In this document: positions 35,638-47,388 of the stretch, piece after piece
Layout: every line of letters begins with the position of its first letter
How positions within the stretch are numbered: the first letter of the stretch is position 1
From: Ophiodon elongatus
Lineage: Eukaryota > Chordata > Actinopteri > Perciformes > Hexagrammidae
Direction: 5' to 3'
Assembly: GCA_016806645.1 (NCBI GenBank)
Contig: JACSYO010001636.1
Location: 722,001-786,000 of the forward strand
Length of the DNA stretch: 64,000 nt
Translations under genes and position numbers: made by a program
Notes under the pieces: model-generated
What the model was told of the DNA's origin: nothing
The model's database searches: none
Seen by the model: only the letters and a program-made list of their open reading frames with translations

Positions 35638-37981
35638 ATGCGCAGCGTGTCTTTGTGTGTTCATGGTGAGTGGTTCAGGGTGCCCCTCGGCGGCCCCTCG
35701 GCCTCCGTCCGGTCGCTGGGGTCCGAGGCTCTGCGGCGCTACAATCAGGCCAAGAAGATGGAGAACAAGTACAAGGAGACGGAGTTCAGCATGCGGAGGT
35801 GTCAGCGCGGAGAGCTCCTTCACCCCGAGGACAGGGCAGAGGACGTTCTGGAGGACAGCGACTTTGTGCAGCTGGGTAAGGGTCTCTAAAGGTCTCCAAC
35901 TCTTGTACCTGCATGCACAGATCACTGTAAGTTAATTGTATCTGTTTGTGGAGTCTTTGCAGGAGAAGATGCCAGAGATGACTCTCCTCCATCTCTGGCA
36001 TGGACAGCAATGTATCCTTCCACTGACTTCATTTAAAAAGACACATTGGATTAGCTCCTGTCCTGTTCGTCTATGGGAATCTCTAGTAGATTTTTTTTTA
36101 TGCATCAGGTTTGTTCAAATGTACATTTTCTGTTTCTGTTGGTGATTAGAAATGACATTTGCACCATTTCTTTTTTTTTTCTTTTTTTAGAGAAGGTAAA
36201 ATATTTTGACATGAAAATGTCATGTGGTGTAACCACAAAAGATAAAAAGATATTCATATTGTCTCCACCTATTTAAGTGTATCCATAAAAACAATTACCT
36301 AATTTTAAAATACATGAATAAAGATTGAGATTTTATTAGGATTATCCCTCAAAACAGTTTTCTGTATATTATTATCTTTTTTTTTAAAATACTGGTTATG
36401 CAATTGACACAAACCATGTAACGTCTGCAGTCAAAAGCCAACTTTTGTTGAAGATATTGACACTGGAAATTAAGCATGACAGTCAACAACGTTGACATGA
36501 ATAACATTTTTATTTCAAACCAACAAACATCATGCTGCTTGAAAGTGGGTTACATTGGAGGAAGAGAGGCGTTATTATATTTGGTTAATTACCAAATAGT
36601 CAAAAATTAACGAATTGTTTTTTTTACAGATGTCAATTTTAATCTCTCAGTAACATTTCCCTTGTCACTGAATTATTGGAGTTTTTGTTTTTTTAAAGCT
36701 GCTGATCATGTTCAACAGCAGAATGTATGTGAGTATAGTTTATTTTCAAATTTTAACCATATTAAATTTGACTAAACCACACAAAAAAAATATATTGTCA
36801 AGTCATCGACAATTCTTTGACTGCATAGTAAAAACATGGTAAGACCAAATCTCATACACCTGAGGACCTTTTACAGTCTCTTCAAGAAACCTTAAGATCC
36901 CTTGGGCCGTTTCTTAAGTTGCCGAACCAACTTTGCCAGATTCAGAGCCTGAAACCCATGATCTCTACCAAGACTTTCAGATTATGTCACATTTAAGAAA
37001 ATTCAAGTTTGGTTCATTTTCATCTGGGAAACCAACAGGAAAACATATGCCAAGTAACTACAAGCAAACAAAAAGTCAAAGAGACCACAGTCTCGTAGCA
37101 ACTCTGTGAGAGCTAATTGCTAGCATTAGCATGCTAACATGACCACAGTGACGACGCTAGCATGCTGACTTTTAGCAGGTGCATCTTAACCATCTTAGTT
37201 AGAAAACCGTCCATACTCACTGGACAATTGTACGAATGTGGTTCTGAATAATGTTCACCTCGTCGTTAATTTAACTGAAATGTTTCCTTAACCTACTGTG
37301 AACAGGCAAAACTTTCATCAAGAGCCCAAAGAGGTGAGTGTGTTGCCGTTCGTTATGCTTTCAAATGTTACTAAAAAAGCTGCTCAGCTGATTGTTTCCT
37401 CGTGTTGGTTTTTGCCTCCAGTACGTTCACCTGGACGGCAACAGCATGACCACAGCAGATTTGGTCGTCTTGGGTCGCGGCTCGTTCAAGATAAAGGTGA
37501 GAAAAGTCCCACGGTACTGTCCTAAGTGAGAGACAAAGTGGAGACAAACTAATGTTTGCTGTTTGGCTCTCCTCCCAGTTAACCCCCGAAGCTGAGGAGA
37601 AAGTCCTGGAGGGCCGAGAGGTTATTGACTCTTTCTTAAGAGAAAACAAGGGTGTGTTTCTCTGACATCTCTTCATCTAAAGAATTGAAATGGGGTGTTC
37701 ATTTCAGATACTTCAACAGTGTGTATCATTTTTCACTGCAGTCGCATACGGAGTCAACACTGGCTTTGGAAAGTTTGCATGCGTACTCATACCAAAAGAG
37801 CAACTGTCGTAAGTAATGTTCAACCGATGACAACGTGCTGGGAGCAACACGGCCCGCTTCCTCCCACATTTCACTATATTTATCTGACACGTGCTAAACA
37901 GTTAGCCTGCACTTTCTTCCACCTATAGGCAACTCCAGGACAATCTTATTCGCTCTCATTGCGCTGGTAAGTTATCATCAC

Positions 37982-38056
<75 letters not shown>

Positions 38057-38157
38057 CCTCTGTAGCTTTAATAAATGATTCAAAAGCATTTACAAATACA
38101 TGCAATATTTCTTACCGTAGAAGTGATTGTAGCATCACCAGACAAAAGTCAACCGCT

Positions 38158-38207
<50 letters not shown>

Positions 38208-39488
38208 GGAGTGGGTGCCCCGTTGAGTATAGAGAGGACACGCATGCTACTGGGGCTGAGAATCAACGTCCTTGCGAAAGGCTACAGCGGCATCTCCATG
38301 GATACCCTTGACGCTATGATCAAGGCCTTCAATGGTATACCACTGCTCTATCTCATTCTATTCAATGTCAATATTATATTATAATAATATTATTATAATA
38401 TATATAATAATATTATATTATAATATAATATTATTATATATATAATAATATTATATTATATTTCACCCTCTGGTTTAGCATTTATAAGCCGTATATCAGG
38501 CTGTTCTCATTCGCTGTTGGTACATACAAAAAGTAATGTACTTTATGTGATTCTGAGCCGGAGAAAAAAAAACTGGGGACTTTCACCCAGCAGACCGTTG
38601 TTCAATGTCTCGTTACCGAAAGTCAACGTCGACTTATTTTGCCTTACTTTTGTTAAGTACCTAAATCACGTAGCAAACGCAGTGATTTTACCTAACAAAC
38701 GTACCTTTTCTTTACCCAAACCACGACTGTTTCCCGAACCTATCCAAGTAGTTTTGTTGCATAGACACTGCAGGCGCAGTGATCGCTCCTGTTGCTGGAC
38801 TTTCGTAGGGAAACGCACGAGAAACAACAAAATTACTTTTCACAAGATAAGATACTAACCGTTGTTTGAGGATACGTTGAGTATGAAGGCAAGGTAGCTC
38901 TGTTTGTACAGAATCTTTCAAACACATGGCAACTGAATGTAATCGACATAAGGTGAAGACATGCACAAGTGTATGGTGTGTGTATAAACATTCATGTATA
39001 CCTGTATGGATACAAACATAACACTGGAATAAAGTAAGCAGATAAAAGGACTTTTTCAGATGTTTATATATTTGCCAACAATTACAACGTCTCCCCTAGT
39101 TATTACTACAGCTGTAAGCATATTCGATGTTGCACGTTACATGCGAACAATTCCTCTGGGCTGCCTCTCATGGCCTTCGTCAGCACATGGTTTTCTCAGT
39201 TCTAATTAAAAGAAAAAGAAGAATTATTCATGAATGAATAACCACTTCATGATATATAAAGATAAGAGACAAAGATAATAAGATGAATATAATTCATAAT
39301 ATGTAATATTATATAAACATGCTAATTATGATTACAACTGTGCTGTGTTATATTATATTTATATATACTAAATGTGTAAGCTTTTAACTACTATTTAATT
39401 AATACATTAGTGTTATACTGAGATCTATTATATAATGCGTTTTGTTAATTGTTCACATACTGCCTAATGCTGAATAGTGTGTGTGTGT

Positions 39489-39563
<75 letters not shown>

Positions 39564-42500
39564 CCAGCGTCCTGTTTGTCCTGGGTACCTGAAAAGGGTA
39601 CGGTGGGAGCGAGTGGAGACTTGGCCCCCCTGGCCCACCTCGCCCTGGGCCTGATGGGGGAGGGCAGGATGTGGTCACCGCAGAGCGGCTGGGCTGATGC
39701 CAAGGCTGTGAGTTCCACACTATGAAGGCCAAGTTTGTGCCACCTTCTAACAAAATATGCTTTAGAAAGGGTTTGTAAATTGTAATGAGGCATGCTTTAC
39801 ACTAACAGGTCTGCAACAAGTCAAAAGAAAGAACAACTTCTAGTTTGGCAGGGTGTAAAAACCCTTTGTATTCATGGTGTTGGCTTATCTCAGTGAGAAA
39901 CCCCTGACCCTCACTGACTTTAATGACAATAAAAGTATGTCATCAGTAAAGCCACAAAGCCAGCTAATGCTAATAAATGATTAAGATTTCTCCCAATACA
40001 ACAGTTAGGTTAGGAATGATATGTGTTCATATATTATTAATGAACTGATTTTGGTCTGGATACCGTTTTGTTCGTCGTCAAACTACCTTTTAGAAGGGTC
40101 TTCATGGCAATTTAATTAAATAAAACATTTCCCAACCTGGCCACTCAAAAGTTGTTTCATACTGACTTAAATATAACCACGAAGTAATGATTTATTTACC
40201 ATTAATTAAGCCATTAGTTACTTTTAACCCTTTAACTACCTGATTATGTCCATGGTGTTTTTTCTACAGGTGTTGGAGGGCCATGGGCTCAAACCTCTCG
40301 TGCTGAAACCAAAGGAGGTACTAGGCTTTATTCCAAAAGGAAAACTACTGTTTATTTAAACTACGACCTGCAAGGTAAAGCTCATGATACCGACGAGGTT
40401 AGCCAAGCTAGCGCTACCGCTAGCAAGCTAATATCAATTCAATTCAATTCAATTTATTTTTGTATAGCACAAAATCACAAATTACAAATTTGTCTCAGAG
40501 GGCTTTACAATCTGTACACACTGACATCCTCTGTCCCAGAACCTCTCATTGACTCAGGAAAAACCCTTTCAACAGGGAGAAAAATGGAAGAAACCTTCAG
40601 GAGAGCAGCAGAGGAGGATTCCTCTCCCAGGATGGACAGAGTACGAAAATAGATGTCATGTGTACAGAATGAACAGCATAACAGAGTTACAACACGTTGA
40701 ATTCACATAAAATAGAAAAGAATGTGCGTCAGCAGTTCCACGGAAGGAACCAGGAGGCAGGACCAGGGTCTAGATGCAACCACGATTCGTGGAAACCTGC
40801 GAGGCGAGAAAGCACAAAGACTCCGAGGAAAGAAGTAGAGTTAGTAATGTACATTTATAGAACATGAATTCATACAGAAGGAGAGAGAGAAAAGGATAGA
40901 GGAGCTCAGTGTATCCTAAGTTGTCCCCCAGCAGTCTAGGCCTATAGCAGCATATCTAGGGGCTGGAAAGAATGAACCAGGGCAAACCTGAGCCAGCCCT
41001 AACTATAAGCGCTATCAAAGAGGAAAGTCTTAAGTCTACTCTTAATATGCCAGCACGTTTACCGTGGGCTGACATCATTGGCTGTGCGAGCTATTACTTC
41101 TACTTGTAGACCACACGTGCTTTTTGTCAGAGATAATGATTTTAATTAAAACATGTTCCAGTGGGTGTCAATCAAGATCTGGTGATTGAAAATTTAGTTT
41201 TTCAGGTGCGTCAGATGAGTCAGCGTTTTTGCCCTTCCGGTTCCCTCATATCAAAGTCTTTTGAATGGGTTTCTAGTTAGATGCCTGAAATAAAGTCAGT
41301 GGTTAACACAAGCTAAAGAAACGTTAAAGTTTTGTTCTACGGTAAAAAGAAATAGGTCAGTAAATACCCCGATGTTGAATTTAGAAGCTTTTGCATGTCT
41401 TAAAAAAGGCGGCTAAATGAGACTTCAAAACGTGTCACTAGAGCACTAGTCCGCCTTGAGTTTAATGGTGGTGACGGGGATTAATGTGACTGTGGGGTAG
41501 TTCTCGTTTTGACCTCTGGCAATTGAATTCATGCTTCAAAAATCACAAAAGTGGTGTTCATTTGTGAAGATTATCGTGCCATCTTCTGGCAACAGAAGAA
41601 TCCCATTGGCTTTATTGTCGAGGGATCCAGTGCAATGCTAACTTCCTGGTTGGCCTCCAGAAAATACGTCATCCCTGCACCACTTTATTATCATAGCTGA
41701 TAGAAACTGATGCCCAAGTTTACAGACATTAAAACCAAATGTTAATGAGCAGTGGTTTTCCTATTATGCAGCTTTATAGATGGATGTATATGTAAAGTTC
41801 AGTCGATCAGTATGGCTTATTTTGATGATTCTGGCTGAACAGGGACTCGCTCTGATCAACGGGACTCAGCTGATGGCATCCCTGGGTGCGGAGGCGGTGG
41901 AGAGAGCTCTGGGCGTGGCCAGACAAGCTGACATCATTGCTGCCTTGAGCTTGGAAGCCCTGAAAGGCACCACAAAGGCCTTCCACAAAGGTACTGTCAG
42001 TGTAGAAGGCAGACAATCATGAGCCACGTGGCAAAGTTTGCAGTCTTGGTTCGGACTACGGAGCCATCTTGTTGTTGTGCACGTTAGTGCATGTTTCGAA
42101 TATGTTCGTTCCGCTCAACATTAGGAAGTCTGAATGTTGGTATTGTTCTGATAATCATAGCCTTCTTATAATATTGACTCTAACATGAAGGGCATACATT
42201 CTCTTTGTTTAACTAATTAAAGGGAAAAAAGAAAAAAGAATGAAGTGAGTTCCTAGATATAAGGTTTGGGAAGCACCTCTGCAGACCATACCGTCGTACT
42301 TATTAACACGACTGTTGCGTTGCAGCCGTCCACGCGCTGAGACCTCACCCCGGGCAGATGGAGGTGGCTGAGAGGCTTCGCTCTCTGTTGGACTCCGACG
42401 TCTTCCCCTCTCAGATCTCAGGTAGGACCATGCCAGGTTTGGCACCGTGCCTTTAAGAATTCTGCACCTAACACACACACACACACACACACACAAAGTA

Positions 42501-42629
42501 CAGTCACTGCATGTCTTAATCTACAGATTTTGTTAATCTACTGATTTCCTCATGCTCTTCCTGTAGAGAGTCACAGATCATGTGATCGTGTCCAGGATTC
42601 CTACACTCTGCGCTGTATCCCACAGGTAT

Positions 42630-42682
<53 letters not shown>

Positions 42683-44568
42683 ATGATAGCACACACTCAT
42701 TCCTTTCCATTAATAAGTGCAGTTGTCGAGGTGAAAGTTGCTGCTTTGCGAGGCCCAATGTGGTGTGTATGTGGGTGACTTCCCTGTGTCTGTGTCTCTG
42801 CTTGCTGCAGGTTCATGGAGTGGTGAACGACACCATCGCTTTCGTCCACAAGGTGATTTCCACCGAGCTGAACAGTGCCACGGACAACCCCGTATCCTGA
42901 AGAGACAAGTTTAATCCTGTTTTTAGTCCTTTTATCATCAAAGATTCTGAACGTGTTGGTCCAAGTTTAAATGTGATGATCTGCTGCTTTTCTTCATCAT
43001 ATCTGATTGTACACGGAGCATTTTTGGATTTTGGACTGTTGGTCGAATAAAACCAGCAGTCTACATCATCTTGAGGTTTGGGAAAGTATAGCGGGCACTT
43101 TTCTTCTTTTTTTTTTTTACTATTTTCTGACTTTTTATAGATTAATCGATAATGAAAAAAATTGTCAGCCGCAGCCCTGTATGCTTTTTTAAAGTCACTT
43201 TCATATCAGGTTTTATGTTCAGCAGTTTTGATTTATATGTATTTTGTTGTATTTGTCAATGTGAAGCTGCAGCCACCAGCTGGTTAGCTTAGCTTAGCAT
43301 AAAGACTGGAAACAGGGACACACACACTTCCTGTTCTGAAAGTGAAGAAGTGCAGAAGTGCTTTTAACCTGCATTCTCTCTACTGTCCACCAGGGGGCGA
43401 CTCCTCTGGTTGTATAGAAGTCTATGAGAAAATGTCTCTACTTCTCTCTTGATTTATTACCTCAGTAAACATAGAGCCGTGTGGAGGCAATAGATACGCT
43501 CTGAATTTCAAATTTAGCACCTTTTAATATAAATATCCAAGATCACAGGCTCTAAAGTCCTATGGGATGCATTTAGAGATGTCTCCCTGTGAGAGCCTCC
43601 AGTGGAAGCATCACAACTAGACAAACCACCTCAACAGAACCCAGCTGGAGACACAGAGAATGAACACATCATACAGACCGCACCAGTTCACACCAGGATG
43701 GTCTCATTTTTTCTAACAACTAAATCTGAGTCATTTCAAGGGTGTCTCTAGTCACATGAAAAAGAGCTGGATTTAACAAAACTTACTTTTAACTTGTAGA
43801 CAATAAGGACAGTCAGATTACTGCAAGTATTGATTAATAAGAGTCGAATATTTACGTAAAAATTGACTTGTTTTCTTCCTTGAAGCTCCTCACTCCTGAC
43901 ACATTTTATTTGAGGGCATATTTACGGTTTCCCCCTCTGCCATGTTATGTAAATGTTGTCCCACAAGGTGGCAGTGTCCCGTAAACGACTAGCTGCTGCT
44001 TTATGAACACTTAACTCATCTCCAGCTGGTATTCGCAGAAACCGGCGAGGCGATATCTGGCGGGAATTTCCATGGAGAGTATCCGGCCAAGGTAAAGTCA
44101 CTGCCCTGACCTCTGCTTGATTTACACGCAGAGGTCCGTCTCCGTCTCCGTCTCCTCCTGTTTGGGTTGGCAGAGCAGAGGACACGCTGGAGACTCAGCA
44201 GCTTAATGCTCGTACATTTTGTCTTCATCCAGCGATGTTTCAGACCCTGCTGGCAGCTTTGGCTGGACACCAAGTGGATTCTCAGGAAACTTTACCCTGG
44301 ACATCAGAGAGACATGCCACCCTCTTCCACTTTGGCGCGTCACGCCCTTTGTCGTCTTTCATGAATGTCTTGGATTGAGTGTGACTTTTGTCTCCGTCTC
44401 AGGTCCTGGACTACCTGGCCATCGGGGTGCACGAGCTGGCCAGCATCAGCGAGAGGAGGGTGGAGAGGCTGGTGAACCCGGCCCTCAGTGGGCTGCCTGC
44501 CTTCCTCGTCCAAGATGGCGGCTTGAACTCCGGCTTCATGATCGCACACTGCACTGCCGCCGCCTTAG

Positions 44569-44600
<32 letters not shown>

Positions 44601-45909
44601 GTGTGCGTGTGTGTGTGTGTGTGTGTCTGATTTTACACCAACGTTTTAAAACAATCTACAGAGGATTTTGCGTTTTGTACCAAATTATCTTTGTCTGAAC
44701 CTCTTTCAAAGAAACCAATATTTTACCATTCCTGCCTGTTTTTAACATTACGCACTCGAAGAGTTACGCATGACATCACAACGCTTAGGACACCTACGCA
44801 TTAACCGTCCCAACTCCCTCTATCTCTACAGTGTCAGAGAGCAAGGCCCTGTGCCACCCGTCCTCCGTTGACTCCCTGTCCACCAGCGCGGCCACCGAGG
44901 ACCACGTGTCTATGGGCGGCTGGGCTGCTCGCAAAGCCCTGAGAGTGGTGGAGCACGTGGAGCAAGGTGACGGGCCGCGACCACAACCCCCCCGGGGTAA
45001 CGCATGGTGGGTTCCATTCTGGTTTCACAAACGAACCCGTGTGTCTCTGTCTCGCAGTGCTGGCCATAGAGCTGCTGGCGGCCTGCCAGGCTCTGGAGTT
45101 CCTGCGTCCCCTGAAGACCACCAGTCCTCTGGAGAGGGTCTACGAGCTGCTGCGCTCCATGGTCAGGTAAAGAAAGGCCAACCTACCGAACGCTTGTCCA
45201 AGTGGTATGAGTCATCCGTCATCCGTTTATAATCCAGCGTCTTTCTTTTTTTGGGGGTTTTTACTGCATTGTCAACGTTTTACCCATAAACTGTATCAAA
45301 GGAATTCCAGAACTACCCAATGTTACCTCTATTTGATTGGCCGACGCAGCGTGTGTTACGACGGCACGCCGCCACCAGACTACACTGACTAAAACAGTCA
45401 TTTTAAAATGACTTTTATCAAAGGAGTCTGGTGGCTTTGAAGAGAGCCGAGATAAGGGCTTCAGCTCCCTGTCAGAAAGAGGTGAACATACTTTAAATAT
45501 AACAACCAGTATAGATTTATGTTTTCAGGTGCCCACTTCAAAACATCCAGGCTATCCCTTAAAGTACTGTTTCCTTCCTGAAAGCAGGAAGCTCCCACGT
45601 TCCCTCTGGTCACAAACGCAGTATGAAGGACAAACCGTTCTAATCCTTGTCTCTGCAGTCCTTGGGACCGAGACCGCATCATGAGTCCTGACATCGAAGC
45701 TGCTCACACACTCATCAGACAGCAAGAGGCAAGTCTGCCCCAAAGCTAGCAGATGGAACCGTGTGACTGGAGCGGTGTAGTGACATCACCATGACGCTCT
45801 GCTGTGTCCCTCTCAGGTCTGGAGGGCGGTTCAACCGTACATGGACGAGTACAAAGAGAGGCTGCAGATGTTACAGACACCAGTCGGGCTGGGTATCCAT
45901 TCATTGTAG
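35638..45909 (+). CDS. hal: histidine ammonia-lyase (histidase)
   Basis: Converts L-histidine to trans-urocanate plus ammonia, the first step of histidine breakdown, in the cytosol as a homotetramer. Exons: 35638-35875, 35963-36011, 37306-37333, 37422-37496, 37579-37651, 37742-37808, 37929-37966, 38209-38334, 39568-39707, 40270-40317, 41843-41990, 42326-42421, 42567-42625, 42811-42891, 44026-44091, 44403-44568, 44832-44966, 45058-45166, 45659-45728, 45817-45909; 634 residues against 657 in human. The Ala-Ser-Gly that forms the MIO cofactor is in GTVGASGDLAP (codons at 39609-39617). Other family blocks are YGVNTGFGKF, GLALINGTQ, SGGNFHGEYPAK and VSMGGWAARKALR. The start MRSVSLCVHGEWF matches the known N terminus; an in-frame ATG at 35518 is less likely. 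Intron 19 has a GC donor (gcaagt). The last eight residues and the stop come from an inserted transposon. Confidence 0.95.
37990..38052. repeat. (TA)n microsatellite in hal intron 7
   Basis: Run of ta units with one tgta interruption. Confidence 0.9.
38161..38205 (+). repeat. (GT)n directly before the hal exon 8 acceptor
   Basis: GT run ending three bases before the exon (gtgtgaag then exon at 38209). There is no pyrimidine tract between repeat and acceptor, so the repeat itself occupies the place of the tract. Confidence 0.95.
38391..38450. repeat. AT-rich palindrome in hal intron 8
   Basis: The 40 bp at 38401-38440 is a perfect palindrome (tatataataatattatatta then its reverse complement). 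It extends to 60 bp with one mismatched pair. It could form a cruciform. Confidence 0.85.
38574..38760. repeat. dispersed teleost repeat (ggactttcacccagg family), copy 3
   Basis: Same blocks as at 23845-24015, in hal intron 8: gggactttcacccagcagac, gttaccgaaagtcaac, acccaaaccacgactg, ccaagtagttttgttg. Confidence 0.65.
39477..39561 (+). repeat. (GT)n directly before the hal exon 9 acceptor
   Basis: About 85 bp of GT ending six bases before the exon that encodes the catalytic Ala-Ser-Gly (gctccag then exon at 39568). Confidence 0.95.
40436..41047 (-). mobile_element. 5'-truncated L2-type LINE: 3' end and 3' UTR
   Basis: The minus strand carries the end of the LINE protein frame (about 41010-41047, near-identical to 31660-31700), a long 3' UTR and an (aattc)n-like tail at 40436-40455. 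It is inserted in hal intron 10 opposite to the gene. Confidence 0.8.
42631..42680 (+). repeat. (GT)n directly after the hal exon 13 donor
   Basis: The donor gtatg at 42626-42630 runs straight into GT repeats. A short (AC)n run lies at 42471-42495 in the preceding intron. Confidence 0.95.
43105..43500. repeat. cluster of small repeat fragments in hal intron 14
   Basis: Three relics side by side: tttctgactttttatagatt ... cgcagccctg (also at about 55230-55332), a piece of the common fish MITE (ggttagcttagcttagcat, about 43280), and a family R piece (ccagggggcgactcctctgg, about 43390-43490). Confidence 0.6.
44569..44626 (+). repeat. (GT)n forming the hal exon 16 donor
   Basis: The exon ends CCTTAG and the donor is itself the first GT of a 58-bp GT/GC run, so many alternative GT dinucleotides follow. 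Confidence 0.95.
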
Positions 45910-46792
45910 TAGAGCCCTACTTTCCAACCTCCGGTTCTGCCGAGTGAAGCCGATGCTGAAGTGTCTTAAAACTTGCATTCTTTCTACTGACCAGCAGGGG
46001 GCGACTCCTCTGGTTGTATAGAAGTCTATAGAAAATGACTCTACTTCTCTCTTGATTTATTCCCTCAGTTAACATTGAGTTTATGGTCTCAATCTCTAGT
46101 TTCAAGTCTTCTTCAATACAGCATGATGTTTATTTAGTAAATTATGGTCCATTTAGAGTCAAACAGACCATAAAGCGGGGGATGATTTAGGGCAGGGCTA
46201 CAAGGTGATTGACAGGTCGCTGCAGTTACCAGAGACATATACAGCGTCTCTACATCACTCCTCTGCATTCTAAATATGGTAACTTCCATTCATTGGTTGC
46301 AAAAAACAACATGGCCATCTAACGAGCTAACGGCTAACGTAGGTTGCTTTGACTTGCAATACGATGCGTTCAAGCTCTACTCAATAAAACTAGTAGGGGG
46401 AGGACTGTAAATTATAACGCATTCATGATGTGTTAAAATGTAGTTTTTGGTGAGAAACTTGAATAAATCCATTTGTTTGAAGATGTTTTCACAGTAATAT
46501 AAAAAAGATTATTAGAGACAATTATGACCTGTTTAACTTTCTAACGAGCTCTAAGCAGCTTAGAGCTCGTTAACTAAAACTTATGCCATAATAAATAAAA
46601 ACAATTGTTTATTTCCTAATCATTTGAATTGTGTGTTTTTATGCAAATAACAACTCCCGATGACAGTAACTAAGTAAAGGGATAACATTTAGAATTTTTG
46701 ACTGTTCCATCCGACTTCGATATAATTTAAATAATTTTTGAGATGGTGGTGGGATGGTTCGATACCAGAAGAAGTTGTGATACCCAGCCCTG
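45884..46792. mobile_element. 909-bp DNA transposon inserted in the last hal exon
   Basis: Inverted ends tcgggctgggtatc (left) and cagggctgggtatc (right, reverse-complemented). The flanking 8-mers gacaccag (45876-45883) and gaccccac (46793-46800) match at 6 of 8 positions, in keeping with an aged hAT-type duplication. The inside carries a family R copy and a hairpin (46542-46572). There is no transposase. The hal stop codon TAG (45907-45909) lies in this element. Confidence 0.7.
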
Positions 46793-46859
46793 GACCCCAC
46801 AGAGGAACAGCTGCATGCACACTGGGAGTTTTTGTGTGTGATGAATAATAAAAAAGGAT

Positions 46860-46865
46860 AATAAA
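46860..46865 (+). terminator. hal: hal polyadenylation signal AATAAA
   Basis: AATAAA just beyond the transposon, before the nfyb signal on the other strand. Confidence 0.6.
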
Positions 46866-46894
46866 GGGGAAATTTTAAACATCACTTTTGAATT

Positions 46895-46900
46895 TTTATT
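46895..46900 (-). terminator. nfyb: nfyb polyadenylation signal AATAAA
   Basis: tttatt on the plus strand reads AATAAA on the minus strand, about 490 bp after the nfyb stop codon. It faces the hal signal 30 bp away. Confidence 0.55.
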
Positions 46901-46929
46901 CAAAGGATTTACATAACATTAAAGCACAT

Positions 46930-47388
46930 GGTACATCGTGTTAACTTACAAAAGAGCTGCATGATCTGATGCGACAGTAACAACGGGCCTTCTCTCCGTT
47001 CAAAACAGAGGTGTTCCAAAATAAACATCCAATACAACACTTCCCATTACCCCTCCCCCCAACCCCAAAAGAAAGAAATGCATAAAAGCAAACACCATTA
47101 ACACACACACACAAAAAACAAAACAATTTGACCACTAAATCATGTAATAAGACTAGCCTTTAAAATAAAGCCTTGATTTTTCCCAGCTGGTTTGGACGCA
47201 CTCCAAAACATTTGGTACCTCACAACTAGGGACTACACTTTCTACTGAACAGGTAGTGATTTCTCTGTACATGAGGGTTTCTGCGACCCCCCCTCTCCTC
47301 CTCCTCCCTGTCCGTCTGATGACCTCTACCCCGTGGCGGGGTCGGAGGTCATCCGGCCGCTGTGTTCAGGCTCGGGGGTAAGGCCTCG
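46930..47388 (-). other. nfyb: nfyb 3' untranslated region
   Basis: Lies between the stop codon at 47389-47391 and the AATAAA on the minus strand at 46895-46900. No other gene fits here. Confidence 0.6.
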
